DNA from: Candidatus Cloacimonadota bacterium
GTDB lineage: Bacteria > Cloacimonadota > Cloacimonadia > Cloacimonadales > Cloacimonadaceae
Assembly: GCA_017995495.1 (NCBI GenBank)
Contig: JAGOIS010000016.1
Location: 1-15,948 of the forward strand
Reading direction: 5' to 3'
Length of the DNA stretch: 15,948 nt
Below the pieces are notes generated by a model. That model made no database searches and was not told where the DNA came from. It saw only the letters and a list, made by a program, of their open reading frames with translations. Shown in pieces: positions 1-7,145 of this stretch. The position numbers were made by a program, and so were the translations under genes. Each line of letters starts with the position of its first letter. The stretch's first letter is position 1.

Positions 1-1
1 C

Positions 2-1321
2 TGGTGGATCAACCAGAACATGAGTTTCGACTCGAACGCCGAGAGGCCGCATCAGCCGGTGCGCATCTTCGCCAAGCGGATGGGGCGCTGCGGTGAATAC
101 GCGGACCTCAGCTCCGCCGTGGCACGGACCGCCCTGATCCCCTGCTCCAGCATCAGTTCCGTCTCCACGGACCACACCTGGAACGAATTTTGGGAGGACG
201 GCTGGGTGTCCTGGGAACCGGTGAACGGCTATCTGAACAACCCGCTGGTGTATGAGAACGGCTGGGGCAAGGTGTTCGGGAGCGTTTTCGAAGAAAGGTC
301 GGACGGCCTGTTTTCACCCGTCACCGAGCGCTATTCTGAGGGGCTGGCCACGATCAACATCCAGGTGATGGACCAAAACGGGCTGACGGTGGATGGGGCG
401 CGCGTGGTGCTGGCGATCGTTGAAGACACGGCCCGCTTCGATTGCGAGGCCTACACGGACAACAACGGCCTGGTGAGCTTTGAAGTGGGCGAAAACCGCG
501 AATACCGGGCCCGGGCGGTCACCTCCTTCGGCCAGTATCCCACCAATCCGGGCACCTACGCGCAGTTGACCGAAAACTCCGTGAGCGGCGAGACCTACAA
601 CTACCAATTCACCCTCGAGTATCCGCTCCCCCTGCCCACGGTGGAGGAACTGGATCTGCCGCCCGATCCCCAGCAGGATTACCGCTTCACCGTAAATTTC
701 GCGAGCCCCGGCTACTACGTGACCGGCAAAACGCTCTGGGACGACATCGACGTGCTGGGTTCGCCCGTGGGGTATTACCAGTTCGTGGATGAGCCGGCCG
801 ACGTTTCTTTCCTGGTGACGGACGCGGACAACGCCCTGTTTTTGGCCAACGACAATTTCTGCAGCGCCTACGGCCACACCGGTCCGGCCGCCTCCGGCAA
901 CGCCGTTTTTAACATCCCCGCGGGGCAGGACTGGTATGCCCTGCTGGACAATTCGCACCGCCACGGCAACGCGGTGCTGCTCTCCGGAACTCTATCCTGC
1001 GAATATTGGGGCAGCTCCGCAAACGATGCGCAGATCCCGGAGGCAAGGTTCAGCCTTGACGCCGCGGCGCCGAATCCCTTCGCGAATGCCACCAGGATCT
1101 CCCTGGCGCTGAAAGAAACCGCCGAAGTGAGCGCAACCGTATACAATTCCCGCGGCCAAAAAGTGCGGACCCTCGCCAGGGGAAACCTGGCGGCGGGAAC
1201 ACATCAGCTGGAGTGGGACGGGACGGATGACCGCGGAGAGGCGCTGCCCAGCGGAGTTTATCTGGTCCGGGTCTCCGCGGGAAAGGACGTGGCGTCCCGC
1301 AAGTTGCTGCTGCTAAAATAG
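2..1321 (+). CDS. Secreted transglutaminase-like protein, C-terminal part (5' end outside window)
   Basis: The reading frame is open to the left edge (it begins WWINQN before the first in-frame ATG at 20), so this is the 3' part of a longer gene and the ATG at 20 is unlikely to be the true start. Counting from that ATG, GRCGEY (Cys24) and DHTWNEFW (His52) match the Cys and His of the papain-like transglutaminase-core fold, followed by a GWVSWEPV segment where the third catalytic residue normally lies. Next comes a carboxypeptidase-regulatory/Ig-like beta domain (about residues 110-175), then a region of unknown type. The last ~90 residues (from ARFSLDAAAPNPF, through VYNSRGQKVRTL and WDGTDDRGEALPSGVY, to the end) are a FlgD-Ig-like/type IX-style sorting domain. 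An extracellular or surface protein is inferred; its substrate cannot be told. A close-packed peptidase-like rather than cross-linking activity is equally possible. Confidence 0.8.
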   Translation, partial: WWINQNMSFDSNAERPHQPVRIFAKRMGRCGEYADLSSAVARTALIPCSSISSVSTDHTWNEFWEDGWVSWEPVNGYLNNPLVYENGWGKVFGSVFEERSDGLFSPVTERYSEGLATINIQVMDQNGLTVDGARVVLAIVEDTARFDCEAYTDNNGLVSFEVGENREYRARAVTSFGQYPTNPGTYAQLTENSVSGETYNYQFTLEYPLPLPTVEELDLPPDPQQDYRFTVNFASPGYYVTGKTLWDDIDVLGSPVGYYQFVDEPADVSFLVTDADNALFLANDNFCSAYGHTGPAASGNAVFNIPAGQDWYALLDNSHRHGNAVLLSGTLSCEYWGSSANDAQIPEARFSLDAAAPNPFANATRISLALKETAEVSATVYNSRGQKVRTLARGNLAAGTHQLEWDGTDDRGEALPSGVYLVRVSAGKDVASRKLLLLK

Positions 1322-1395
1322 GACTCCCTCCCGGACAGACCGCCGTCATTCGCGGGACAGGGCCTGATCTTTGCGGGATGAGGTTCATATTTTAT

Positions 1396-1420
1396 TTGAC
1401 AAGGTCCGCATACATATAAA
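1396..1420 (+). promoter_or_regulatory. Candidate promoter for the redox operon
   Basis: A perfect TTGACA lies at 1396-1401 and TATAAA at 1415-1420, in a locally AT-rich stretch about 70-95 bases before the first gene of the operon. The 13-base gap is short for a sigma-70 promoter (about 17 is usual). TAAATG at 1417 gives a 15-base gap but is a poorer -10. It is the only promoter-like sequence noticed between 1322 and 1491, where no terminator for the preceding gene was found either. Confidence 0.35.
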
Positions 1421-1480
1421 TGTGATTTTTACGCCTGATGGAAGCCCCGCTTCCGGTGGGCGTGAACACTCTATCTTATG

Positions 1481-1486
1481 AAGGAG
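1481..1486 (+). promoter_or_regulatory. Ribosome binding site deciding the start of the NuoE-like gene
   Basis: AAGGAG lies 5 bases before the ATG at 1492. It favours that ATG over the in-frame ATG at 1438, which would add 18 residues with no resemblance to the family and has no such site in front. Confidence 0.75.
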
Positions 1487-1491
1487 TCGCG

Positions 1492-1965
1492 ATGGAGCAG
1501 GACTTCAGCAAGCTGGATTCGTTGTTTGGGGCGTACGAGGGCAAAAAGGGATCGCTAATACCGCTGTTGCAAGCCGCGCAAAACCTCGAAGGATACCTCT
1601 CCCGGCCCGTTCTCAAACGCATCTCTGAAAGAATGAGGGTGCCAGCTGCCGAGATCTACGGCGTGGTGACCTTCTACTCGATGTTCCGTCTGGAGCCGCA
1701 GGGCAAACACATCATCCGCGTCTGTAAAGGCACCGCCTGCCACGTTTCGGACGCCGACGGGATCAAGGACGCCCTGGTCGAAACCCTGAGGCTGGAAGAG
1801 GGCAAAGTGACCACCGCTGACATGCAGTTCACGCTGATGGAAGTGGCCTGCCTGGGTTGCTGCTCGCTGTCGCCGGTGATCATGATCGACGACCAGACCT
1901 TCGGCAAACTCACTCCGGAAGCCATTCCCGGCATTCTGGACAGATTTCGGGACGAGGGGGCGTGA
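1492..1965 (+). CDS. NuoE/HydC-like [2Fe-2S] subunit of NAD(P)H-linked redox complex
   Basis: 157 residues, the usual size for the thioredoxin-fold 24-kDa subunit of complex I and of HydABC/FDH-type soluble complexes. The N-terminal half is the helical NuoE domain (LIPLLQAAQN, then AEIYGVVTFYSMF). The C-terminal half carries the cluster ligands: Cys78 and Cys83 (CKGTAC) and Cys120 and Cys124 (CLGCC). The residue between, Cys123, is an extra cysteine where many relatives have Ala. The protein passes electrons to or from the FMN subunit encoded next. Its TGA overlaps the next ATG by one base (TGATG), so translation is probably coupled. The start at 1492 was chosen from the AAGGAG site and family length. 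Complex I itself is unlikely, since no membrane subunits follow. The family call is firm; the physiological partner is not settled by this gene. Confidence 0.93.
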   Translation: MEQDFSKLDSLFGAYEGKKGSLIPLLQAAQNLEGYLSRPVLKRISERMRVPAAEIYGVVTFYSMFRLEPQGKHIIRVCKGTACHVSDADGIKDALVETLRLEEGKVTTADMQFTLMEVACLGCCSLSPVIMIDDQTFGKLTPEAIPGILDRFRDEGA

Positions 1966-3734
1966 TGGAAGCGATCACCGTGAAAGTGGGCCTCGCCAGT
2001 TGCGGCATCGCCGCGGGCGCCGAGGACGTTTACCTGAAACTGAAGGAACACCTGTCCAGCGAACCCCAGGCCTTCAAACTGCAAAGGACGGCCTGCATCG
2101 GCATGTGCTTTGAGGAGCCGCTGGTGGAGCTTTCCGGAAACGGGCTGGGCAGCGTGACCCTGGGCCGGGTGAATCCAGAAAACATCCTGGGGCTGGTCGA
2201 TGAATACCGGGCGGGCAAATTCCCTTCGGCGAACGTGGTCCTGGCGGAAAAGCACGAGGCCAGCCGCAATGAGCTTTTGGCCAATCAGAAGCGGATCGTG
2301 CTGCAAAACTGCGGGGTGATCGACCCGCTCTCCATCGAGGATTACGAGTCCCGGGGCGGCTATCAGGCGCTGCGCAGGGCGCTGTCGCTCTCCGGGGAGG
2401 AGATCATCGCCGAGGTGAAGGATTCCGGCTTGCGCGGACGCGGTGGCGCGGGATTTTCCGCCGGGCTGAAGTGGACCTTCGCGGCGGCAGCCAAGAGCAA
2501 TAAGAAATATGTGGTCTGCAACGCTGACGAGGGCGATCCCGGCGCGTTCATGGACCGCAGCGTGCTGGAAGGCGATCCGCACAAGGTATTGGAAGGGATG
2601 ATCATCGGCGCCTACGCCATGGGCGCGGACGAAGGCTACATCTATTGCCGGGCCGAGTATCCGCTGGCCATCGCGCATCTGAAGGTGGCCATCGCCGCTG
2701 CCGAGGAGCGGCGCTATCTGGGTAAAAACATCCTGGGCACGGATTTCAGCTTTGAACTGCACATCAAGGAAGGGGCCGGGGCCTTTGTCTGCGGCGAGGA
2801 AACCGCCCTGATGCAATCCATCGAGGGCAAACGCGGCATGCCCACCATCCGTCCGCCCTTCCCGGCGGAATCAGGCCTCTGGGGCAAACCGACCAACATC
2901 AACAACGTGGAGACCTGGGCCAACATCGCCTGGATCATCCTCAACGGCGCCAAGGCCTTTCGCGCCATGGGCACGGAAAAATCGCCGGGCACCAAGGTCT
3001 TCGCCCTGGCCGGCAAGATCGCCGGCAGCGGCCTGATCGAAGTGCCGATGGGCATTCCGCTGCGCGACATCATCTACAAGGTGGGCGGCGGCATGAAAAC
3101 GGAGAAGCCCTTCAAGGCCGTGCAGATGGGCGGACCTTCCGGAGGCTGCATCCCGGCTGAACTTTTGGACACGGTGGTGGATTATGACAGCATCACCGCC
3201 ACCGGCGCGATCATGGGCTCCGGCGGCATGGTGGTGATGGACAGCGGCACCTGCATGGTGGACGTGGCGCGCTATTTTTTGAATTTCACCCAAAACGAAT
3301 CCTGCGGCAAATGCACCTTCTGCCGCATCGGCACCCGCCGCATGCTGGAGATCCTCACCCGCATCACCGAAGGCAACGGAGTGCTGGAAGACATCGCCAA
3401 ACTGGAGGAACTGGCCGTCAACATCATCAAAGGCTCGCTTTGCGGGCTGGGCCATACCTCCCCCAACCCGGTGCTGACCACCCTGAAATACTTTAAGCAA
3501 GAATATCTGGCCCACATTGAGGAAAAGCGCTGCCCCGCGGGAGTCTGCACCGCCCTGCTGCGCTTCGAGATCGATCCCGCCAAATGCATCGGCTGCACAG
3601 CCTGCGCCCGCAAATGCCCGGCGCAGTGCATTTGTGGGGAGGTGAAACAACCGCACGTGATCGACCAGAACAAATGCGTCAAGTGCGGCGCCTGCTTCAA
3701 AGCCTGTAAATTCGACGCGATCACCAAGGGATAG
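1965..3734 (+). CDS. NuoF/HydB-like NADH-binding FMN flavoprotein with C-terminal 2[4Fe-4S] ferredoxin
   Basis: 589 residues, longer than complex I NuoF because of added domains, as in HydB/HndC subunits of bifurcating hydrogenases and formate dehydrogenases. In order: an N-terminal thioredoxin-like ferredoxin domain (1-~85) with Cys13, Cys44 and Cys48 but no obvious fourth ligand; the FMN/NADH core with GRGGAGF (158-164), NADEGDPGAF (186-195) and GEETA (277-281); the 4Fe-4S site Cys447, Cys450, Cys453 and Cys493; and a C-terminal ferredoxin with two CxxCxxCxxxC sets (541/544/547/551 and 571/574/577/581). It should oxidise or reduce NAD(H) and link it to the other subunits and possibly to free ferredoxin. 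The start at 1965 overlaps the upstream stop and is preceded by GAGGGGG; an in-frame ATG at 1857 lies inside the previous gene and is rejected. The 10-base gap to the next ATG, holding AGGAG, indicates one operon. Confidence 0.95.
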   Translation: MEAITVKVGLASCGIAAGAEDVYLKLKEHLSSEPQAFKLQRTACIGMCFEEPLVELSGNGLGSVTLGRVNPENILGLVDEYRAGKFPSANVVLAEKHEASRNELLANQKRIVLQNCGVIDPLSIEDYESRGGYQALRRALSLSGEEIIAEVKDSGLRGRGGAGFSAGLKWTFAAAAKSNKKYVVCNADEGDPGAFMDRSVLEGDPHKVLEGMIIGAYAMGADEGYIYCRAEYPLAIAHLKVAIAAAEERRYLGKNILGTDFSFELHIKEGAGAFVCGEETALMQSIEGKRGMPTIRPPFPAESGLWGKPTNINNVETWANIAWIILNGAKAFRAMGTEKSPGTKVFALAGKIAGSGLIEVPMGIPLRDIIYKVGGGMKTEKPFKAVQMGGPSGGCIPAELLDTVVDYDSITATGAIMGSGGMVVMDSGTCMVDVARYFLNFTQNESCGKCTFCRIGTRRMLEILTRITEGNGVLEDIAKLEELAVNIIKGSLCGLGHTSPNPVLTTLKYFKQEYLAHIEEKRCPAGVCTALLRFEIDPAKCIGCTACARKCPAQCICGEVKQPHVIDQNKCVKCGACFKACKFDAITKG

Positions 3735-3744
3735 GAGAAGCAAG

Positions 3745-6700
3745 ATGATCGATGTAACCCTGAACGGAAAACACGTGCAAACAGAAGCCGGCATCACCAT
3801 CCTGGAACTGGCGCGGCGCAACGGGATCGAGATCCCCACCCTTTGCCACGACGAAGAACTCAAGCCCTTTGGTTCCTGCTGGGTCTGCGCGGTGGAGGTG
3901 AAAGGCCGCCGCGGTTTTGTGACCTCCTGCGGCACCACGGTCGCCCACGGAATGGAGATCACCACTGACAGTGAGGACATCCGCGCCGCGCGCAGGATGG
4001 CCTTGGAACTGCTCATCTCCAATCACTACGCCGATTGCGAGGCTCCCTGCAAAATTGCCTGTCCGGACCATGTGGACATCCAAAGCTACGTTTCGCTGAT
4101 CGCCAACGGGCAGTATCACGACGCGGTGAAAGTGATCAAGGACACCCTGCCCATGCCGCTCTCCATTGGACGCGTCTGCCCCGCCTTCTGCGAAAAGGAA
4201 TGCCGGCGCCAGATCGTTGAAGACCCCGTCGCCATCCGCCAGTTGAAGCGCTTCGCCGCGGATGAGGACTTGGGCGACGTTTGGAACTACATTCCCGAAA
4301 AGGCGGAACCAACCGGCAAAAAGGTCGCCATCATCGGCGCCGGGCCCTCTGGACTCACCTGCGGATATTATCTTTCCAACCTCGGCCACGAGGTGACGGT
4401 CTTTGAGGCCGCTCCTGCCGCCGGAGGCTGGCTGCGCTACGGGATTCCCGAATACCGGCTGCCCAAAGCCACGCTGGACCGGGAGATCGAGTTGATGTGC
4501 GCCAACGGGATGAAGATCGCCTGCAACGTGGAGCTGGGACGGGACCTGCAGCTGGAGAAGCTGCGCGAAGATTATGACGCGGTATATCTGGCCATCGGCG
4601 CCCAGAAAGCAGTCCCCATGCCGGTGAAAGGCTCCGACCTGCAGGGCTGTTATCTGGGCGTGGATTTCCTCAAGGCCCACAGCTTGGGCAACACCCCCGT
4701 TTTGGGCAAAAAAGCCGCCATCGTTGGAGGGGGCAACACCGCCATCGACTGCGCCCGCACCGCCATCCGCCTCGGTTGCGCCGTGAGCGTGATCTATCGT
4801 CGCAGCAAAGACGAAATGCCCGCCGAGCCGTTTGAGATAGAGGCCGCCGAACACGAGGGGGTGGTTTTCCACTACCTCTGCAATCCGGTGGAATACTTCG
4901 GCGCTGACGGCAAACTGCGGGAAGTGAAGATCGAGCGAATGAAGCTCGGCGAACCTGACACCAGCGGCAGAAGGCGCCCCGAGCCCACCGGCGAATTTTT
5001 CACCGAGAGTTACGACTCGATCATCGCCGCCATCTCGCAGGTGCCGGAGGTGGAGGTCTTTGCCTCCGCGGAAAACAGAATCGGCGGCCAGGAACTGCCG
5101 CTCAGCCGCTGGCAGACCGCCGTGGTGGATGAGACCACCATGCACACCGGACTGGCCAATGTGTTTGCCGGAGGCGACTTCCGCCGCGGGGCCGCCACCG
5201 CCATCGAGGCGATCGCCGACGGACGTTTGGCCGCGCAGTCCATCCACCGCCATTTGAACGGTGAATCCATGCAAGCGGATGCCTTCCGTTTTGACGCAAA
5301 AAAAGGCCACAAAGTGCAGGATATCTCATCCGAAGAATACGCCCAGTTTGAACAGATCGCCCGCATGGTGATGCCGGAGATACCTCTGGAGGAAGCCAGG
5401 GCCACCTTCACTGAGGTGGAAAGGGGATTTCCCGAAACCGAAGCCCAGGCCGAAGCCGACCGCTGCCTGGAATGCGGCTGCCAGGTGAATGAAACCTGCA
5501 AGCTGCGCGAATACTGCACCGATTTCCAGGTGGACGCCCTCCGCTTCCCGGGCAGCATCAACAAGCATCCGATCGACTACAGCCACCCCTTCATCGTGCG
5601 CGACACCAACAAGTGCATCAACTGTGGCCGCTGCGTGCGCACCTGCGCGGAGATCCAGGGAGCGGCGGTCCTGGGCTATATCTATCGCGGTTTTGCCGCC
5701 GTGGTGGCCCCGGAATTCGGCGAATCGCTCACCCAGACCACCTGCGAAAGCTGCGGCAAATGCATCGCCGTCTGCCCCGTGGGAGCGCTGGTGGAGAGAA
5801 ACCTGAACTACAAGCTGAATCCCCTGCCCAAGGAGCGGACCCTGCAAAACTGCGGTGTCTGCGGCACCGGATGCCAGATCCTCTGTGAAACCCAATCCGG
5901 ACTGCCGGTGCGGATCACCACCGACGAGGACAAACCCGCCTTTAACGGCCGCAACCTCTGCTTCAAAGGCCGCTTCGGCTGGCAGGCGCTGTATGGAGCG
6001 GGCCGGCTGAGATCGCCGCTTGTAAAGGACAACGGCGCCTGGAAAGAGATCGGTTGGAGCGAAGCGCAGTCCATCCTCAGGCAAAAGTTGGACGAGGCAG
6101 AGAGCAAGCGCTTCGAGATCACGCCCCACATCAGCCTGGAAGAGATGCTGATCGCGAAACAAGCAGCTCGGAACTGCGGCGCCGCCTTCAATGCCAATCC
6201 GCGTTACAACTGCTTTGGCAGCATGTTCCTGGCCTGGCAGCCCACTTTCGAGCCTTACGACATTCTCGACAGCTTTGAGGAATACGTGGTGATCGGAGAG
6301 GTCAGCCACACCCTTCGCACCATGCTGCGCCTCAGGCAGCGCGCCGGAAAGAGACTGGTGAGCATCATCAGTTGCGGCTCCAAACCCCTGTTCTTTGCCG
6401 ACAGCGTCCATTCCTCCATCGCCTCGTTGAGCCTGGCCCACAACCAGCTCTTCATCTATAATATAAACAAGATCCGGGAGCAGAGTGTTGCCAAGGTCCT
6501 CAGCGCTGTCTGCGCGATCGATCCCCGGCTGGGCAATGTGTTGGAAACCTCGGATTATCAGAACTACCGTGGTTTGCATCTGCTGCAGCCTGATTTTACC
6601 AGGCCCGGTAAAGCGGATCTTGTGCTGGCCTGGGGTGGAAAGGCGATCAAAACCGACCAGAGCGGATACAGGGTCGAGATCCAACAATTCGCGGACCAGG

Positions 6701-7059
6701 AATCGGGGGCCGACCTACTGCTGCCCGCACCTTCCTATCTGGAGATCGACGGCACCGCCCTGGCCAACAACGGCGGCATCACCAAGTTCAAGAACCCGGC
6801 CAGGTCAAAGCTGACAGGTGAGCTGTTGCGACTCTTTTATGAACTGAACTGGATCTCCCCCGCCACAGCGGACATCAACCACTGGAATGAGGCCGCAAAT
6901 CAGCTCTTGAGCACAGCTCCGGCAGCACCAGAGGCGGCCTATGACCCGGCTCAAGTCGATATTTCCGCCCTGCGCGACATGGTGACCCCGCTGGACAATC
7001 TGCTGCAGCAACGCATCATCATGCTCTACGAAAAGAGGAAACAGACCACCAAATTCTGA
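3745..7059 (+). CDS. NuoG-like iron-sulphur protein with an internal GltD/NfnB-like FAD-NADPH domain
   Basis: 1104 residues, started by an ATG 7 bases after AGGAG. In order: a NuoG-type [2Fe-2S] domain (Cys34, 45, 48, 62); the beginning of the His-Cys cluster region (NHYADC, His94); then a full GltD/NfnB-like module with N-terminal iron-sulphur cysteines (98/102/106 and 145/149/153), an FAD GAGPSG loop (198-203), an NADPH-type GGGNTA loop (328-333) and a closing AGGD (475-478). The NuoG scaffold then resumes with cysteines 574, 577, 579, 585 and 591, a 2[4Fe-4S] ferredoxin (624/627/630/634; 667/670/673/677) and a molybdopterin-oxidoreductase Fe4S4 motif (703/706/710/739, then FKGRFG). The last ~360 residues look like a shortened NuoG/FDH large domain (LLLPAPSYLEIDGT). 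No hydrogenase H-cluster motifs and no evident Mo-ligating Cys/Sec site are seen. The predicted role is cytoplasmic electron exchange between NADP(H), NAD(H) via the two upstream subunits, and ferredoxin. SfrAB-like NADPH dehydrogenases of Geobacter are possible relatives (from memory). Confidence 0.9.
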   Translation: MIDVTLNGKHVQTEAGITILELARRNGIEIPTLCHDEELKPFGSCWVCAVEVKGRRGFVTSCGTTVAHGMEITTDSEDIRAARRMALELLISNHYADCEAPCKIACPDHVDIQSYVSLIANGQYHDAVKVIKDTLPMPLSIGRVCPAFCEKECRRQIVEDPVAIRQLKRFAADEDLGDVWNYIPEKAEPTGKKVAIIGAGPSGLTCGYYLSNLGHEVTVFEAAPAAGGWLRYGIPEYRLPKATLDREIELMCANGMKIACNVELGRDLQLEKLREDYDAVYLAIGAQKAVPMPVKGSDLQGCYLGVDFLKAHSLGNTPVLGKKAAIVGGGNTAIDCARTAIRLGCAVSVIYRRSKDEMPAEPFEIEAAEHEGVVFHYLCNPVEYFGADGKLREVKIERMKLGEPDTSGRRRPEPTGEFFTESYDSIIAAISQVPEVEVFASAENRIGGQELPLSRWQTAVVDETTMHTGLANVFAGGDFRRGAATAIEAIADGRLAAQSIHRHLNGESMQADAFRFDAKKGHKVQDISSEEYAQFEQIARMVMPEIPLEEARATFTEVERGFPETEAQAEADRCLECGCQVNETCKLREYCTDFQVDALRFPGSINKHPIDYSHPFIVRDTNKCINCGRCVRTCAEIQGAAVLGYIYRGFAAVVAPEFGESLTQTTCESCGKCIAVCPVGALVERNLNYKLNPLPKERTLQNCGVCGTGCQILCETQSGLPVRITTDEDKPAFNGRNLCFKGRFGWQALYGAGRLRSPLVKDNGAWKEIGWSEAQSILRQKLDEAESKRFEITPHISLEEMLIAKQAARNCGAAFNANPRYNCFGSMFLAWQPTFEPYDILDSFEEYVVIGEVSHTLRTMLRLRQRAGKRLVSIISCGSKPLFFADSVHSSIASLSLAHNQLFIYNINKIREQSVAKVLSAVCAIDPRLGNVLETSDYQNYRGLHLLQPDFTRPGKADLVLAWGGKAIKTDQSGYRVEIQQFADQESGADLLLPAPSYLEIDGTALANNGGITKFKNPARSKLTGELLRLFYELNWISPATADINHWNEAANQLLSTAPAAPEAAYDPAQVDISALRDMVTPLDNLLQQRIIMLYEKRKQTTKF

Positions 7060-7092
7060 GGCTGACAGCACCGGCCATTCCTCACTGTAAGC

Positions 7093-7123
7093 AACAAGCC
7101 CGGCAGAGATTGCCGGGCTTGTT
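7093..7123. terminator. Shared intrinsic terminator between convergent operons
   Basis: A 13-bp perfect stem (7093-7105 with 7111-7123, core AGCCCGGCA/TGCCGGGCT) closes a 5-base loop. It sits 33 bases after the stop of the redox operon and 22 bases beyond the stop of the opposing membrane pseudokinase gene, so it can serve both strands. The T tract is short in both directions (TTCAACTTT on +), so termination may be incomplete. Confidence 0.75.
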
Positions 7124-7145
7124 CAACTTTAGGTAAACTCTTGAG

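Noticed and set aside
1674..2816. Minus-strand reading frame opposite the NuoE/NuoF-like genes
   Set aside because: No family features; it crosses the junction of two well-supported plus-strand genes.
3721..5310. Long minus-strand reading frame (529 codons) opposite the large redox gene
   Set aside because: Its translation is Gly/His/Ala-rich with no recognisable motif, and it lies fully opposite strongly conserved iron-sulphur and flavin motifs. It is a by-product of GC-rich codon use in the real gene.
5326..6687. Minus-strand reading frame (453 codons) opposite the 3' half of the NuoG-like gene
   Set aside because: Low-complexity translation and no motifs; antisense shadow of a real gene.
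1492..7059. Electron-bifurcating [FeFe]-hydrogenase (HydABC)
   Set aside because: The two small subunits fit, but the third protein has none of the H-cluster motifs (TSCCP, FxExMACxGGC types).
3745..7059. NAD(P)-linked formate dehydrogenase
   Set aside because: The Fe4S4 motif is FDH-like, but the large domain is too short and no catalytic Cys/Sec context is seen; no in-frame TGA suggests selenocysteine.
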